A DNA stretch of 64,000 bases, taken from positions 1-64,000 of the forward strand of contig NZ_NTGA01000001.1 in assembly GCF_002289575.1 (NCBI RefSeq). Direction: 5' to 3'. Of this stretch, positions 46,082 through 56,596 are shown piece by piece. The notes under the pieces are model-generated. The model was not told the origin of the DNA, made no database searches, and saw only the letters and a list, made by a program, of their open reading frames with translations. The stretch is from Dietzia natronolimnaea. GTDB taxonomy: Bacteria > Actinomycetota > Actinomycetes > Mycobacteriales > Mycobacteriaceae. Position 1 is the stretch's first letter, and every line of letters begins with the position of its first letter. Made by a program: the position numbers and the translations under genes.

Positions 46082-46087
46082 CATACT
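46082..46087 (+). promoter_or_regulatory. -10 box of leaderless ftsY
   Basis: CATACT lies seven bases before ATG 46095, and no ribosome site is present. The divergent sdhC promoter must lie in the same 98-bp gap. Confidence 0.5.
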
Positions 46088-46094
46088 GGGCACC

Positions 46095-47564
46095 ATGAAC
46101 ACCACCTGGATCGTCATCGCCGTCGTCGCTGTCCTGGTGCTCGCCCTCCTGGCACTGGTCGTGGGTCTGCAGTTGCGCAAGAGGCGACAGATCTCCCTGA
46201 GCAGACCGGAGGAGCACAGGGAACTGACCCGCGAGGACCGCTCGGGCAACTACCAGGCGGGGACCGGCTTCTCGTTCACCGAGGCGGGTGGGACCGCCAC
46301 CGCGGCACCCCCGAGGGAGCCCCTGCCGCGTCAGACGCCGCCTCCGGTCCACACCACCCCGCCCGTCCACACGACTCCGCCCGTCGGCGCGACCCCGCCC
46401 GTTGAGACGCCCCCGCCGATCGACACCCCCCGGCCGGTCGACGTCCCCGGGCCCGCCGAGACCCCGGTCGCTCCCGAGCCGGACACCCTGTCCGGTCCGA
46501 GCGAGGACACCGTCGTCGTCGAACCGGCGCCCGTCGAACCGGTCGTCGTCCCGCCGGAGGTCCCGGACGAGGAGGTCCCGGTTCCGACGACCGAGCTGAT
46601 CACCGGTGCCCCCTCCCCGGTGGCCCCGGTCGAGCGGATCGACCCGTCCGAGGGGCGTCTCGACCGCCTCCGTGGTCGGCTGGCGCGCTCCCAGGGCGCC
46701 GTGGGGCAGGGCCTGCTCGGGCTCCTGGGCGCCGGTGATCTCGACGAGGACGCCTGGGAGGAGATCGAGGACACCCTGATCATGGCGGACCTGGGCACCG
46801 CGGTCACCCAGCGCGTCATCGACCGCCTGCGCGGGGACATCGCGACCCGGCAGGTCCGCACGGAGGCCGAGGTCCGCGACCTGCTGCGGCAGGCCCTGGT
46901 GGACAACCTGCATCCCGAGTACGACCGTTCACTGCGTGCACTGCCGAACGACGGCACACCCGCCGTGATCCTGGTGGTCGGGGTCAACGGCACCGGCAAG
47001 ACCACCACCACCGGCAAGCTCGCCCGCGTCCTGGTCGCCGACGGGCGCGACATCCTGCTCGGCGCCGCCGACACCTTCCGCGCCGCGGCCGCCGACCAGC
47101 TCCAGACGTGGGCCGAACGAGTGGGAGCGGAGGTCGTCCGCGGCAAGGAGGGCGCGGATCCCGCGTCCGTGGCGTTCGACGCCGTCGCCCGGGGAGTCGA
47201 TACCGGGGTGGACGCGGTCCTGGTGGACACCGCCGGCCGCCTCCACACCAAGACCGGTCTCATGGACGAGCTCGGGAAGGTCAAGCGGGTCGTGGAGAAG
47301 AAGACCCCCGTCGACGAGGTGCTCCTGGTGATCGACGCGACGACCGGGCAGAACGGTCTCATGCAGGCGCGCGTGTTCAAGGACGTCGTCGACATCACCG
47401 GCGTGGTGCTGACCAAACTCGACGGCACCGCCAAGGGCGGCATCGTCTTCCAGGTCCAACACGAACTCGGCGTTCCCGTCAAGCTCGTCGGGCTGGGCGA
47501 GGGGGCCGACGACCTCGCGCCGTTCGCGCCCGAGGCGTTCGTCGACGCCCTGCTCGGAACCTAG
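46095..47564 (+). CDS. ftsY: signal recognition particle receptor FtsY
   Basis: FtsY docks SRP-ribosome complexes at the membrane. The 489-residue protein starts with a membrane helix at residues 4-26 (WIVIAVVAVLVLALLALVVG), a basic stretch, then an acidic Pro/Thr/Val-rich linker (about 75-180) with repeated PPVHTT-like units, and the SRP GTPase domain. Its G1 motif is GVNGTGKTTTTGKLA, followed by DTFRAAAADQL, DTAGRLHTK and TKLDGTAKGG. A true membrane segment is typical of actinobacterial FtsY. The linker is encoded by imperfect 18-bp DNA repeats near 46335-46400. Confidence 0.95.
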   Translation: MNTTWIVIAVVAVLVLALLALVVGLQLRKRRQISLSRPEEHRELTREDRSGNYQAGTGFSFTEAGGTATAAPPREPLPRQTPPPVHTTPPVHTTPPVGATPPVETPPPIDTPRPVDVPGPAETPVAPEPDTLSGPSEDTVVVEPAPVEPVVVPPEVPDEEVPVPTTELITGAPSPVAPVERIDPSEGRLDRLRGRLARSQGAVGQGLLGLLGAGDLDEDAWEEIEDTLIMADLGTAVTQRVIDRLRGDIATRQVRTEAEVRDLLRQALVDNLHPEYDRSLRALPNDGTPAVILVVGVNGTGKTTTTGKLARVLVADGRDILLGAADTFRAAAADQLQTWAERVGAEVVRGKEGADPASVAFDAVARGVDTGVDAVLVDTAGRLHTKTGLMDELGKVKRVVEKKTPVDEVLLVIDATTGQNGLMQARVFKDVVDITGVVLTKLDGTAKGGIVFQVQHELGVPVKLVGLGEGADDLAPFAPEAFVDALLGT

Positions 47565-47612
47565 GACGCACGGGTACACAGGACACACGATCGGAACCAC
47601 AGGGCCGGCCAC

Positions 47613-47650
47613 GTTACAGACCGGAAACACGACCGCGCATCGGCTGAAAC
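47613..47650. promoter_or_regulatory. GlnR-type binding site upstream of amtB
   Basis: GTTAC (47613-47617), six bases, GAAAC (47624-47628) exactly match the consensus gTnAC-n6-GaAAC. A second GAAAC follows at 47646-47650, 22 bases after the first, the spacing of a double box; the second gTnAC half-site is degenerate. The site is about 90 bases before the amtB start. Confidence 0.7.
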
Positions 47651-47721
47651 AGCGGAAAGGAATTCTTCTGAACCGAGAGTGAGTGACAAACGCTCACCAT
47701 GGAGACGAGGAGGACCTCACC

Positions 47722-49456
<1,735 letters not shown>

Positions 49457-49474
49457 TCGACGACACCACGAGGC

Positions 49475-49508
49475 GCGGTCGACCCCGGACCCGGGGTCGA
49501 CCGCGTTT
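49475..49508 (+). terminator. terminator after glnK
   Basis: Arms 49475-49487 and 49492-49504 form a perfect 13-bp stem (GCGGTCGACCCCG) with a GACC loop, followed by GTTTCT. It separates amtB-glnK from glnD. Confidence 0.85.
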
Positions 49509-49645
49509 CTCAGTGATTCCCCCTGGCTCACCGGGGATCTCGGTGAGCGTGCACCGGCGTTCACCGAAGTGAAACACCGTGGCCGCCGCGAGGTGACACG
49601 GGGCCGACAGTCTGGAGACACACTCATGAGGAAAAGAGGGACGAC

Positions 49646-52021
49646 GTGAGCCTGACGGGGGACGGTGAGCGGGCCATGGCGCTGCGGGACGGACGCGAGC
49701 AGATCCTCTCTGCCACGACGGCCGACCTCCCCGCGGCGCACCTGCGGGACGCACTGTGCGAGTTGTACGAGATGGAACTCGGACGGCTCGCGGAGGAGGC
49801 GGGGATCGGCCCGGGGTCCGGGTTCGCCCTCGTGGCCTTCGGCGGGCTCGGCCGGCGTGAGGTGCTCCCGTACTCCGACCTCGACCTGGTGCTGGTGCAC
49901 GAGAGACGACCCGACCGCGACGTCGGTGAGATCGCCGACGCCATGTGGTACCCCCTGTGGGACTCGGGCGTGGGCCTGGATCACAGTGTCCGGACCGTGG
50001 ACCAGTGTCTCGCGGTGGCGGCTGCGGACGTCTCGGTGGGATTGAGTCTGCTGGACGCCCGGGTGATCGCCGGGGACGCGGACCTGGGCGCGCTCGTGGT
50101 CGACGGCGCCCGGCGCCAGTGGCGTGACCAGATCGCCTCCCGGTTCGACGATCTCGTGGCCGCCGCCGTGGCCCGGCGTCAGCGGTCCGGAGTGATCGCG
50201 CACCGGAGTGAACCCGATCTCAAGAACGGCGTGGGAGGCCTGCGGGATTCGCAGTTGGTCACCGCGCTCGCCGTCGCACACCTCAGTGACGGGCGCCCGG
50301 TCGTCCCCGGAGGGCTGACGGCCGCGCACCGGCTCGTGCTCGACGCGCGGACGGAGCTCCACCGGGTGAGCGGGCGGCCCCGGGAGGTACTGCACGCCGA
50401 GTACGGGGACGAGGTGGGGCTGGCGCTCGGGCTGGGCGATCGCTTCGACCTCGCCCGTGCGCTCAGTGACGCCTCCCGGACCATCGCGTTCACCGCGGAT
50501 CAGGCCATCCGGGGCTCGTGCGCGTCGCTGTCCTCCCGCGGTCTGACCGGGCTGCTGCGCAGATCGCCGGTCCGCAGACCACTCGACGACGGCGTGGTGG
50601 AGCACGCCGGTGAGGTGGCACTCGCGAGGAACGCCCGTGTCACCGAGGACCCGTGGCTCCCACTACGGGTGGCGGCGGCGGCGGCCCGGTTCGGGCTCCC
50701 CGTGGCCGGCTCGACTCTCGGGGTGCTGGTGGAGCGTTCCCCGGTCCCCGAGGGGCGGTGGCCCGCCGAGGCGCTGTCGGACCTGCTCGTCCTGCTGGGG
50801 TCCGGTGAGGGACAGGTGCCGGTCATCGAGGCGCTGGACCGCAGTGGCCTGTGGGAGCGGATGCTCCCGGAGTGGTCGGGCGTACGGGACCTTCCGGCAC
50901 GGGACCGGGCCCACGTCTACACGGTCGACCGACACCTGGTGCAGACCGCGGTGGAGGCGTCCCGGTTGACCACCTCGGTGGCGCGTGCGGATCTTCTCCT
51001 GTTGTCGGCGCTCCTTCACGACCTGGGAAAGAGCCGCGAGGGCGACCACAGTGAGACGGGCGCCGAGATGGTCGGGCCGATCGTGCGCCGCATGGGACTC
51101 GACCCTGCCGATGTCGACACCCTGGTCAGGATCGTCCGGCATCACCTGCTGCTGGCGGTAACCGCGACCAGGCGTGATCCCTCGGATCCGGCGACGGCCG
51201 ACTCGGTGCTGACCACGCTCGAGCAGGACGCGACCGCCTTCGACGTTCTCGCCACCCTCACCGAGGCCGACTCGCTGGCCACCGGGCCCACGGTGTGGAC
51301 CCCTGGCCGGGCCCGGGCACATTCGATGCTGGTCGACGCGTGCCGGGACCGCCTGGGATCGCAGCCCGGCGCCGTGGAGGCCCCGACCGTCGACGCCACC
51401 CGCCCGCACGGCCCCCCCGATGTGGTGGTCGAGATGCGACCCGCGGGGACGGGGACCAATCACGAGCTCACCCTCGTCGTGCCCGGCTCGGGGAAGTCTC
51501 TCGCGGTGACGGCGGAGGTGCTCGCCGCACACCGTCTGGAGATCGTCGACGGGGAGATAGACCTGCGACCGCCCGGGGGGGTGCGCGCCAAGATGACGGT
51601 GTCCACCCGTTTCGGGGATCCCGTGGACCCGAAAGTGCTGCGCCAGGACCTGCGCCGGGCGGTCGACTCCGGGGTGGCGGCGTCCCTGCGGGCCGCGCTG
51701 GCACGCAACGCCTCGCGGATGATCGGCCCGCCCCAGGCCAGGTCGTCGGTCCTGGTGAACCGGCGGACGGACGCCGAGGGCATTCTGCTCGAGGTCAGAG
51801 CGGAGGACAGGCCGGGGCTGTTCGCGAAGGTCATCGCGGCGATCCTGGCCAAGGGGGCGAGGATCGACTGGGTCGTGGTGCGCACACGCGGTGCCGCGGT
51901 CGAGGACGTCTTCGCGCTGTCCGGCCCCGGAGCCGTACTCAGTACGGCGACGGAGGTGGAGTCCCTGCTTCCCCGGCGTGATCCCGCGACGCCCGGCGTC
52001 GGGCGTGCCGATACCCTGTGA
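49646..52021 (+). CDS. glnD: [protein-PII] uridylyl/adenylyltransferase
   Basis: GlnD modifies PII under nitrogen starvation; actinobacterial members use ATP (adenylylation). The 791-residue protein has the nucleotidyltransferase motif GGLGRREVLPYSDLDLVL, the GlnD signature DLKNGVGGLRDSQLV, an HD phosphohydrolase domain (HDLGKSREGDHSETGA) and two C-terminal ACT domains, the last as EVRAEDRPGLFAKVIA. GTG 49646 follows AGAGGGA. It is separated from glnK by a terminator and has its own upstream region of about 140 bp containing direct CACCG-type repeats, but I see no clear GlnR box there. Confidence 0.94.
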   Translation: MSLTGDGERAMALRDGREQILSATTADLPAAHLRDALCELYEMELGRLAEEAGIGPGSGFALVAFGGLGRREVLPYSDLDLVLVHERRPDRDVGEIADAMWYPLWDSGVGLDHSVRTVDQCLAVAAADVSVGLSLLDARVIAGDADLGALVVDGARRQWRDQIASRFDDLVAAAVARRQRSGVIAHRSEPDLKNGVGGLRDSQLVTALAVAHLSDGRPVVPGGLTAAHRLVLDARTELHRVSGRPREVLHAEYGDEVGLALGLGDRFDLARALSDASRTIAFTADQAIRGSCASLSSRGLTGLLRRSPVRRPLDDGVVEHAGEVALARNARVTEDPWLPLRVAAAAARFGLPVAGSTLGVLVERSPVPEGRWPAEALSDLLVLLGSGEGQVPVIEALDRSGLWERMLPEWSGVRDLPARDRAHVYTVDRHLVQTAVEASRLTTSVARADLLLLSALLHDLGKSREGDHSETGAEMVGPIVRRMGLDPADVDTLVRIVRHHLLLAVTATRRDPSDPATADSVLTTLEQDATAFDVLATLTEADSLATGPTVWTPGRARAHSMLVDACRDRLGSQPGAVEAPTVDATRPHGPPDVVVEMRPAGTGTNHELTLVVPGSGKSLAVTAEVLAAHRLEIVDGEIDLRPPGGVRAKMTVSTRFGDPVDPKVLRQDLRRAVDSGVAASLRAALARNASRMIGPPQARSSVLVNRRTDAEGILLEVRAEDRPGLFAKVIAAILAKGARIDWVVVRTRGAAVEDVFALSGPGAVLSTATEVESLLPRRDPATPGVGRADTL

Positions 52022-52039
52022 TCAGTCGTCGTCGACGAC

Positions 52040-52062
52040 GCCGGGGGCACCACGCCCCCGGC
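52040..52062 (+). terminator. hairpin between glnD and ffh
   Basis: GCCGGGGGC and GCCCCCGGC pair perfectly over 9 bp around an ACCAC loop, 18 bases after the glnD stop and 23 before ffh. It probably acts as a terminator or attenuates read-through. Confidence 0.6.
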
Positions 52063-52085
52063 CCGCGACCCAGGGAGCTGTAGCC

Positions 52086-53660
52086 GTGTTCGATTCCTTG
52101 TCCGATCGCCTGGCAGGTGCGCTCAAGGACCTGCGCGGGAAGGGGCGGCTAAGCGACGCAGACATCGATGCGACCGCGCGCGAGATCCGCCTCGCGCTGC
52201 TCGAGGCGGACGTCGCGCTGCCCGTGGTGCGCACGTTCATCTCCCGCGTCAAGGAACGGGCCAAGGGCTCGGAGGTGTCCGAGGCCCTCAACCCGGCGCA
52301 GCAGGTCGTCAAGATCGTCGACGCGGAACTGACCGCGATCCTCGGCGGTGAGGCCCGCCGGATCGAGTTCGCCAAGCAGCCCCCCACGGTGATCATGCTC
52401 GCCGGCCTGCAGGGTGCGGGAAAGACCACGCTCGCGGGCAAACTCGCGCACTGGCTCAAGGGCCAGGGGCACACGCCGCTCCTCGTGGCCTGTGACCTCC
52501 AGCGACCGGGTGCGGTCGATCAGCTCCGCATCGTCGGTGAGCGCGCCGGCGTGCAGGTCTTCGCCCCCCACCCCGGGACGTCGGTCGGGGGCGACGGAGA
52601 GGACGTCGGGGTCCAGGAGCCGGTGACGGTGGCCCAGCGGGGTCTCGCGCATGCCCGCGCCAAGATGCACGACGTCGTGATCGTCGACACCGCCGGCCGG
52701 TTGGGTATCGACGAGGAGCTCATGGCCCAGGCCAGGGGCATCCGGGACGCGGTCCAGCCGGACGAGACCTTCTTCGTGCTCGACGCGATGATCGGCCAGG
52801 ACGCCGTCATCACGGCGGAGGCCTTCCGCGAGGGTGTCGGCTTCACCGGCGTCGTCCTGACCAAGCTCGACGGTGACGCCCGTGGTGGCGCCGCGCTGAG
52901 CGTCCGCGAACTCACCGGCATGCCGATCATGTTCGCCTCGAACGGGGAGAAGCTCGAAGACTTCGACGTCTTCCACCCCGACCGCATGTCGAGCCGGATC
53001 CTCGGCATGGGCGATGTGCTCTCGCTCATCGAGCAGGCCGAGACGGTCTTCGACGCCAAGGACGCGGAGAAGACCGCGGCCAAGATCGGATCGGGGGAAC
53101 TCACCCTCGAGGACTTCCTCGACCAGATGCTGATGATCCGCAAGATGGGCCCCATCGGCAATCTCCTTGGGATGCTGCCCGGCGGCAAGGACATGAAGGC
53201 GGCCGTCGGGGACATCGACGAGAAGTACCTGGACCGCATCCAGGCGATCATCCGAGGGATGACACCGGCCGAGCGGGCCGACCCCAAGATCATCAACGGA
53301 TCCCGCCGCCAGCGCATCGCCAAGGGCTCCGGGGTCACGGTCACCGATGTCAACCAGTTGGTGGACCGGTTCTTCGAGGCCCGCAAGATGATGAGCCGCA
53401 TGGCCGGCCAGATGGGTATGCCCGGAGCCGGGCGGAAGAACCAGCGCAAGGGCAAGAAGGGCAAGGGCAAGGGCAGGGGACCGACGCAGCCCAAGAACCG
53501 GGGAATGATGCCCGGTGGGATGCCGGGGATGCCCCCCGGGATGCCGGGGATGCCCCCCGGGGGGATGCCGGACCTCTCGCAGATGCCGCCCGGACTGGAC
53601 AAGCTGCCGCCGGGACTCGAGGGGATCGACCTGAACGACCTCAAGTTCCCCAAGCGCTGA
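52086..53660 (+). CDS. ffh: signal recognition particle protein
   Basis: Ffh binds signal sequences and 4.5S RNA. The 524-residue protein has the N domain, the GTPase domain (GLQGAGKTTLAGKLAHWL, DLQRPGAVDQL, DTAGRLGIDEELM, TKLDGDARGGAAL), and the methionine-rich M domain (DQMLMIRKMGPIGNLLGMLPG, ADPKIINGSRRQRIAKGSG). A basic Lys/Gly stretch is followed by a tail rich in Met, Pro and Gly from about residue 470, ending MPPGLDKLPPGLEGIDL. The tail is encoded by 21-bp DNA repeats. GTG 52086 follows GGGAG. Confidence 0.96.
   Translation: MFDSLSDRLAGALKDLRGKGRLSDADIDATAREIRLALLEADVALPVVRTFISRVKERAKGSEVSEALNPAQQVVKIVDAELTAILGGEARRIEFAKQPPTVIMLAGLQGAGKTTLAGKLAHWLKGQGHTPLLVACDLQRPGAVDQLRIVGERAGVQVFAPHPGTSVGGDGEDVGVQEPVTVAQRGLAHARAKMHDVVIVDTAGRLGIDEELMAQARGIRDAVQPDETFFVLDAMIGQDAVITAEAFREGVGFTGVVLTKLDGDARGGAALSVRELTGMPIMFASNGEKLEDFDVFHPDRMSSRILGMGDVLSLIEQAETVFDAKDAEKTAAKIGSGELTLEDFLDQMLMIRKMGPIGNLLGMLPGGKDMKAAVGDIDEKYLDRIQAIIRGMTPAERADPKIINGSRRQRIAKGSGVTVTDVNQLVDRFFEARKMMSRMAGQMGMPGAGRKNQRKGKKGKGKGRGPTQPKNRGMMPGGMPGMPPGMPGMPPGGMPDLSQMPPGLDKLPPGLEGIDLNDLKFPKR
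53517..53558 (+). repeat. two 21-bp repeats in the ffh tail
   Basis: Two identical copies of a 21-bp unit beginning GGGATGCCGGGGATG occupy 53517-53537 and 53538-53558. They encode Gly-Met-Pro repeats. A partial third copy follows. Confidence 0.8.
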
Positions 53661-53718
53661 GGTCCCGGGCGCGGGCCGCGTCCGGCGAGCGCCGACCCGG
53701 CAGCCGGGTGAACGCCGA

Positions 53719-53749
53719 TTGGTACCGGCGGCGCCGGGGCGTTTAGACT
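53719..53749 (+). promoter_or_regulatory. possible rpsP promoter
   Basis: TTGGTA at 53719 and TAGACT at 53744 have a 19-bp spacer. A start near 53756 would leave a leader of about 150 nt before rpsP. Confidence 0.4.
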
Positions 53750-53905
53750 GGTGCGCTGGACGCCGTCACCGGTGGGTCCTGCCGTGTTCTCAGCGGCCGG
53801 TGCCCGCGCCGAGCGGCGGTCACCCGGAAGGCGAAACCGGGCCCCGCAACACGTGCGGGTGTCGCTGAATCGCCACGTGACCCGCAAGAGAAAGCGAGAC
53901 GCCAC

Positions 53906-54415
53906 ATGGCCGTCAAGATCAAGCTCACCCGCCTCGGCAAGATCCGTAACCCGCAGTACCGGGTGGTCGTGGCCGACGCCCGCACCCGTCGCGACGGGCG
54001 CGCGATCGAGACGATCGGGCTCTACCGTCCCAAGGAGGAGCCGAGCTTCATCCAGATCGACTCCGAGCGTGCGCAGTACTGGCTGGGTGTCGGCGCGCAG
54101 CCGACCGAGGCCGTCGAGTCGCTGCTCAAGATCACCGGCGACTGGCAGAAGTTCAAGGGCATCGAGGGCGCCGAGGGCACCCTCCGCGTGGCCGAGCCCA
54201 AGCCCAGCAAGCTGGACCTGTTCAATAAGGCGCTCGAGGAGGCCCAGGGCGAGCCGTCCGCCGAGGCCATCACCACCAAGCGCAAGGCCGAGAAGGCCAA
54301 GCAGGCCGAGGAGGCCAAGAAGGCCGAGGATGACGCGAAGAAGGCCGCCTCCGAGGCCTCTGAGACCGAGTCCGCCGAGGCCGGGTCGGCCGACGCAGAG
54401 AACGCCGAGGCCTGA
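53906..54415 (+). CDS. rpsP: 30S ribosomal protein S16
   Basis: S16 is an early-assembly small-subunit protein. The 169-residue protein opens [31 protein letters not shown] in pieces typical of S16, with [15 protein letters not shown]. The core ends near residue 110. An additional Lys/Glu/Ala-rich tail of about 55 residues follows, as in other actinobacteria. The ATG follows a weak GCGAGA region. It begins the rpsP-khpA-rimM-trmD group, a conserved order. Confidence 0.96.
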   Translation: MAVKIKLTRLGKIRNPQYRVVVADARTRRDGRAIETIGLYRPKEEPSFIQIDSERAQYWLGVGAQPTEAVESLLKITGDWQKFKGIEGAEGTLRVAEPKPSKLDLFNKALEEAQGEPSAEAITTKRKAEKAKQAEEAKKAEDDAKKAASEASETESAEAGSADAENAEA

Positions 54416-54420
54416 GTCCG

Positions 54421-54663
54421 ATGGATGACATGGTCGTCGACGCCGTCGACCATCTCGTCCGCGGTATCGTGTCGGATCCCGATGCGGTCTCGGTCAGGGC
54501 GAGCGGCGGTCGGCGCGGCACAGTGATCCGCGTGACCGTGTCGCCCGACGACCTCGGTCGCGTGATCGGCCGCGGCGGCCGTACCGCGTCCGCGATCCGG
54601 ACGATCGTCTCCGCCGTCGGCGGGCCGGACGTCCGGGTCGACGTGGTCGACACCGACCGCTAG
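54421..54663 (+). CDS. khpA: KH-domain RNA-binding protein
   Basis: The 80-residue protein is a single type II KH domain with the GxxG loop in GRVIGRGGRTASAIRTIV, as in KhpA (YlqC, Rv2908c). It probably binds structured RNA with partner KhpB, which is not in the window. Five bases separate it from rpsP, so they are co-translated. ATG 54421 is the only sensible start. Confidence 0.92.
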   Translation: MDDMVVDAVDHLVRGIVSDPDAVSVRASGGRRGTVIRVTVSPDDLGRVIGRGGRTASAIRTIVSAVGGPDVRVDVVDTDR

Positions 54664-54698
54664 TCCCACTCGGATCCCACCCGCACCGGAAGGACGTC

Positions 54699-55232
54699 AT
54701 GGAACTCGTCGTGGGCCGCGTCGTGAAGTCCCACGGGGTCCGCGGAGAGCTGGTGGTGGAGGTGCGGACCGACTCCCCCCGTGAACGTTTCGCGGTGGGC
54801 GAGCGACTGGTGGGCCGCACCGGCAAGGGGCGGACCGCCACCGACCGCGACGTCACCGTGGAAGCCGCCCGGGATCATTCCGGGCGGCTTCTCGTGCGTC
54901 TGGCCGGAGTCTCGGACCGGGACTCCGCCGACGCGTTGCGTGGAATGCTCCTGCTCGTCGACTCCGAAGCCCTGCCGGACACCGGGGATCCGGACGAATT
55001 CCACGACCACCAGTTGGTCGGCCTGACGGTTCTGGACACCGGCGGGGCGGAGCTCGGGGAGGTCACCGAGGTCGTGCACACACCGGGTGGGGAACTCCTC
55101 GCCGTGCGCCTGACGGATGGGTCCGACGCCCTGGTGCCCTTCGTCGCCCGGATCGTCCCCCGGGTGGACGTCGTCGCCGGTACCTGCGTGATCGACCCGC
55201 CGGAGGGGCTACTCGACCTGGGGACCGCGTGA
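54699..55232 (+). CDS. rimM: 16S rRNA processing protein RimM
   Basis: RimM helps maturation of the 30S head and binds S19. The 177-residue protein has the N-terminal domain (VVGRVVKSHGVRGELVVEV) and the PRC-barrel (DHQLVGLTVLDTGGAELGEV), ending LVPFVARIVPRVDV. A GGAAGGA site precedes the ATG. The stop overlaps the trmD start (GTGA). Confidence 0.95.
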   Translation: MELVVGRVVKSHGVRGELVVEVRTDSPRERFAVGERLVGRTGKGRTATDRDVTVEAARDHSGRLLVRLAGVSDRDSADALRGMLLLVDSEALPDTGDPDEFHDHQLVGLTVLDTGGAELGEVTEVVHTPGGELLAVRLTDGSDALVPFVARIVPRVDVVAGTCVIDPPEGLLDLGTA

Positions 55233-56029
55233 CCGGACCCGACGATCCGGTCGTCGCCCCACGGATGCGGCTCGACGTCGTCACGGCGTTCCCGGACTAT
55301 CTCTCGCCCCTGCGTCTGGCACTGCCCGGGCGGGCGATCGACCGCGGAATTCTTGACCTCCAGGTCCACGACCTCCGCGACTGGGCTCACGACGTCCACC
55401 GCTCGGTGGATGACACCCCGTTCGGTGGCGGCCCCGGCATGGTCATGCGGCCGACGGTCTGGGGCGACGCCCTCGACGAGTTGGTACCGCCGTCCGCGGA
55501 CTCCTCCGCGGAACGGCCCCTGCTCATCGTGCCCACCCCCGCGGGACGACCGTTCACCCAGGCCGATGCCCACAGGTACGCAACCCGCGGTCACCTGCTC
55601 TTCGCCTGCGGTCGGTACGAGGGAATCGATCAGCGGGTGATCGACGAGGCCTCGACACGGATGGACGTGGAGGAGGTGAGCATCGGCGACTACGTCCTGA
55701 TCGGGGGAGAGGTGGCCGTCCTGGTGATGGCGGAGGCCGTCGTCAGACTCCTCCCCGGAGTGCTGGGCAACCAGCGTAGTCACGAGGAGGACTCCTTCTC
55801 CGACGGCCTCCTCGAGGGGCCGAGCTACACCCGGCCCGAAGTGTGGCGGGACCGGCCCGTCCCCGCGGTGCTGAAGAGCGGCGACCACGCGAGGATCGCG
55901 CGGTGGCGGCGCGACGAGTCTCTCCGGCGCACCGCGCGACGTCGACCCGAGCTGCTCGACCGGGCTGATCTCGGTCCCGCGGACCTGGAGACCCTGAGGT
56001 CCGTCGACCGGCCTGAGCGCACCGACTGA
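55229..56029 (+). CDS. trmD: tRNA (guanine37-N1)-methyltransferase
   Basis: TrmD methylates G37 of tRNAs and prevents frameshifting. The 266-residue SPOUT enzyme has the trefoil-knot motifs GGGPGMVMRPTV, LFACGRYEGIDQRV, and IGDYVLIGGEVAVLVMAEAV. GTG 55229 overlaps rimM, whereas ATG 55265 begins the conserved MRLDVVTAFPDYL and may be the true start. The order rimM-trmD-rplS is universal in bacteria. Confidence 0.95.
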   Translation: MTGPDDPVVAPRMRLDVVTAFPDYLSPLRLALPGRAIDRGILDLQVHDLRDWAHDVHRSVDDTPFGGGPGMVMRPTVWGDALDELVPPSADSSAERPLLIVPTPAGRPFTQADAHRYATRGHLLFACGRYEGIDQRVIDEASTRMDVEEVSIGDYVLIGGEVAVLVMAEAVVRLLPGVLGNQRSHEEDSFSDGLLEGPSYTRPEVWRDRPVPAVLKSGDHARIARWRRDESLRRTARRRPELLDRADLGPADLETLRSVDRPERTD

Positions 56030-56192
56030 TTTGGGCTCGGCCGAGGGGTAGTGGCACACTAGCGAGGTTGATCATCCGGGCGCACCCGTGCGTTCGCGGA
56101 CGGTCGCGCTGATCGGGGCACGAACCGGTCGACCCGCCTGACGGCGGGCGCCAGGGTCCTCTGTCCTCAATTCCTGACATCCGAGGAACACA
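56030..56192 (+). promoter_or_regulatory. 163-nt leader of rplS
   Basis: The gap contains a CACACT-like hexamer near 56054 and a compact hairpin at 56133-56148 (CCCGCC, TGAC, GGCGGG). It probably holds a separate rplS promoter and a structured leader. I cannot assign it to a known leader family from sequence alone. Confidence 0.4.
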
Positions 56193-56534
56193 ATGAACAC
56201 TCTCGACTTCATCGACAACAAGTCGCTCCGCGACGACATCCCGGCGTTCCGCCCCGGCGACACGCTCGACGTGCACGTCAAGGTCATCGAGGGCTCGAAG
56301 GAGCGCGTCCAGGTCTTCAAGGGCGTCGTGATCCGTCGCCAGGGTGGTGGCGTCCGCGAGACCTTCACCGTCCGCAAGGTCTCCTTCGGCGTCGGCGTCG
56401 AGCGCACCTTCCCGGTCCACTCGCCGACCATCGACCACATCGATGTCCTGACCCGCGGTGACGTCCGTCGCGCCAAGCTGTACTACCTCCGTAACCTCCG
56501 CGGTAAGGCCGCGAAGATCAAGGAGAAGCGCTGA
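56193..56534 (+). CDS. rplS: 50S ribosomal protein L19
   Basis: L19 lies at the subunit interface. The 113-residue protein begins [19 protein letters not shown], contains the family segments [20 protein letters not shown] and [13 protein letters not shown] in pieces, and ends with the basic [19 protein letters not shown] tail. A GAGGAA site precedes the ATG. It is separated from trmD by a 163-base leader and followed by lepB. Confidence 0.97.
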   Translation: MNTLDFIDNKSLRDDIPAFRPGDTLDVHVKVIEGSKERVQVFKGVVIRRQGGGVRETFTVRKVSFGVGVERTFPVHSPTIDHIDVLTRGDVRRAKLYYLRNLRGKAAKIKEKR

Positions 56535-56583
56535 GCATGTAGGGCGAGTCGGACTCGGCCGCCGTCTGCGATGGCCGATCGAC

Positions 56584-56589
56584 TACGCT
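56584..56589 (+). promoter_or_regulatory. -10 box of leaderless lepB
   Basis: TACGCT lies seven bases before GTG 56597, with no Shine-Dalgarno. Confidence 0.5.
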
Positions 56590-56596
56590 CGTCCGG

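Noticed and set aside
49500-49645. GlnR box upstream of glnD
   Set aside because: GAAAC at about 49569 lacks a gTnAC partner at the right distance. The resemblance is weaker than at amtB and may be chance.
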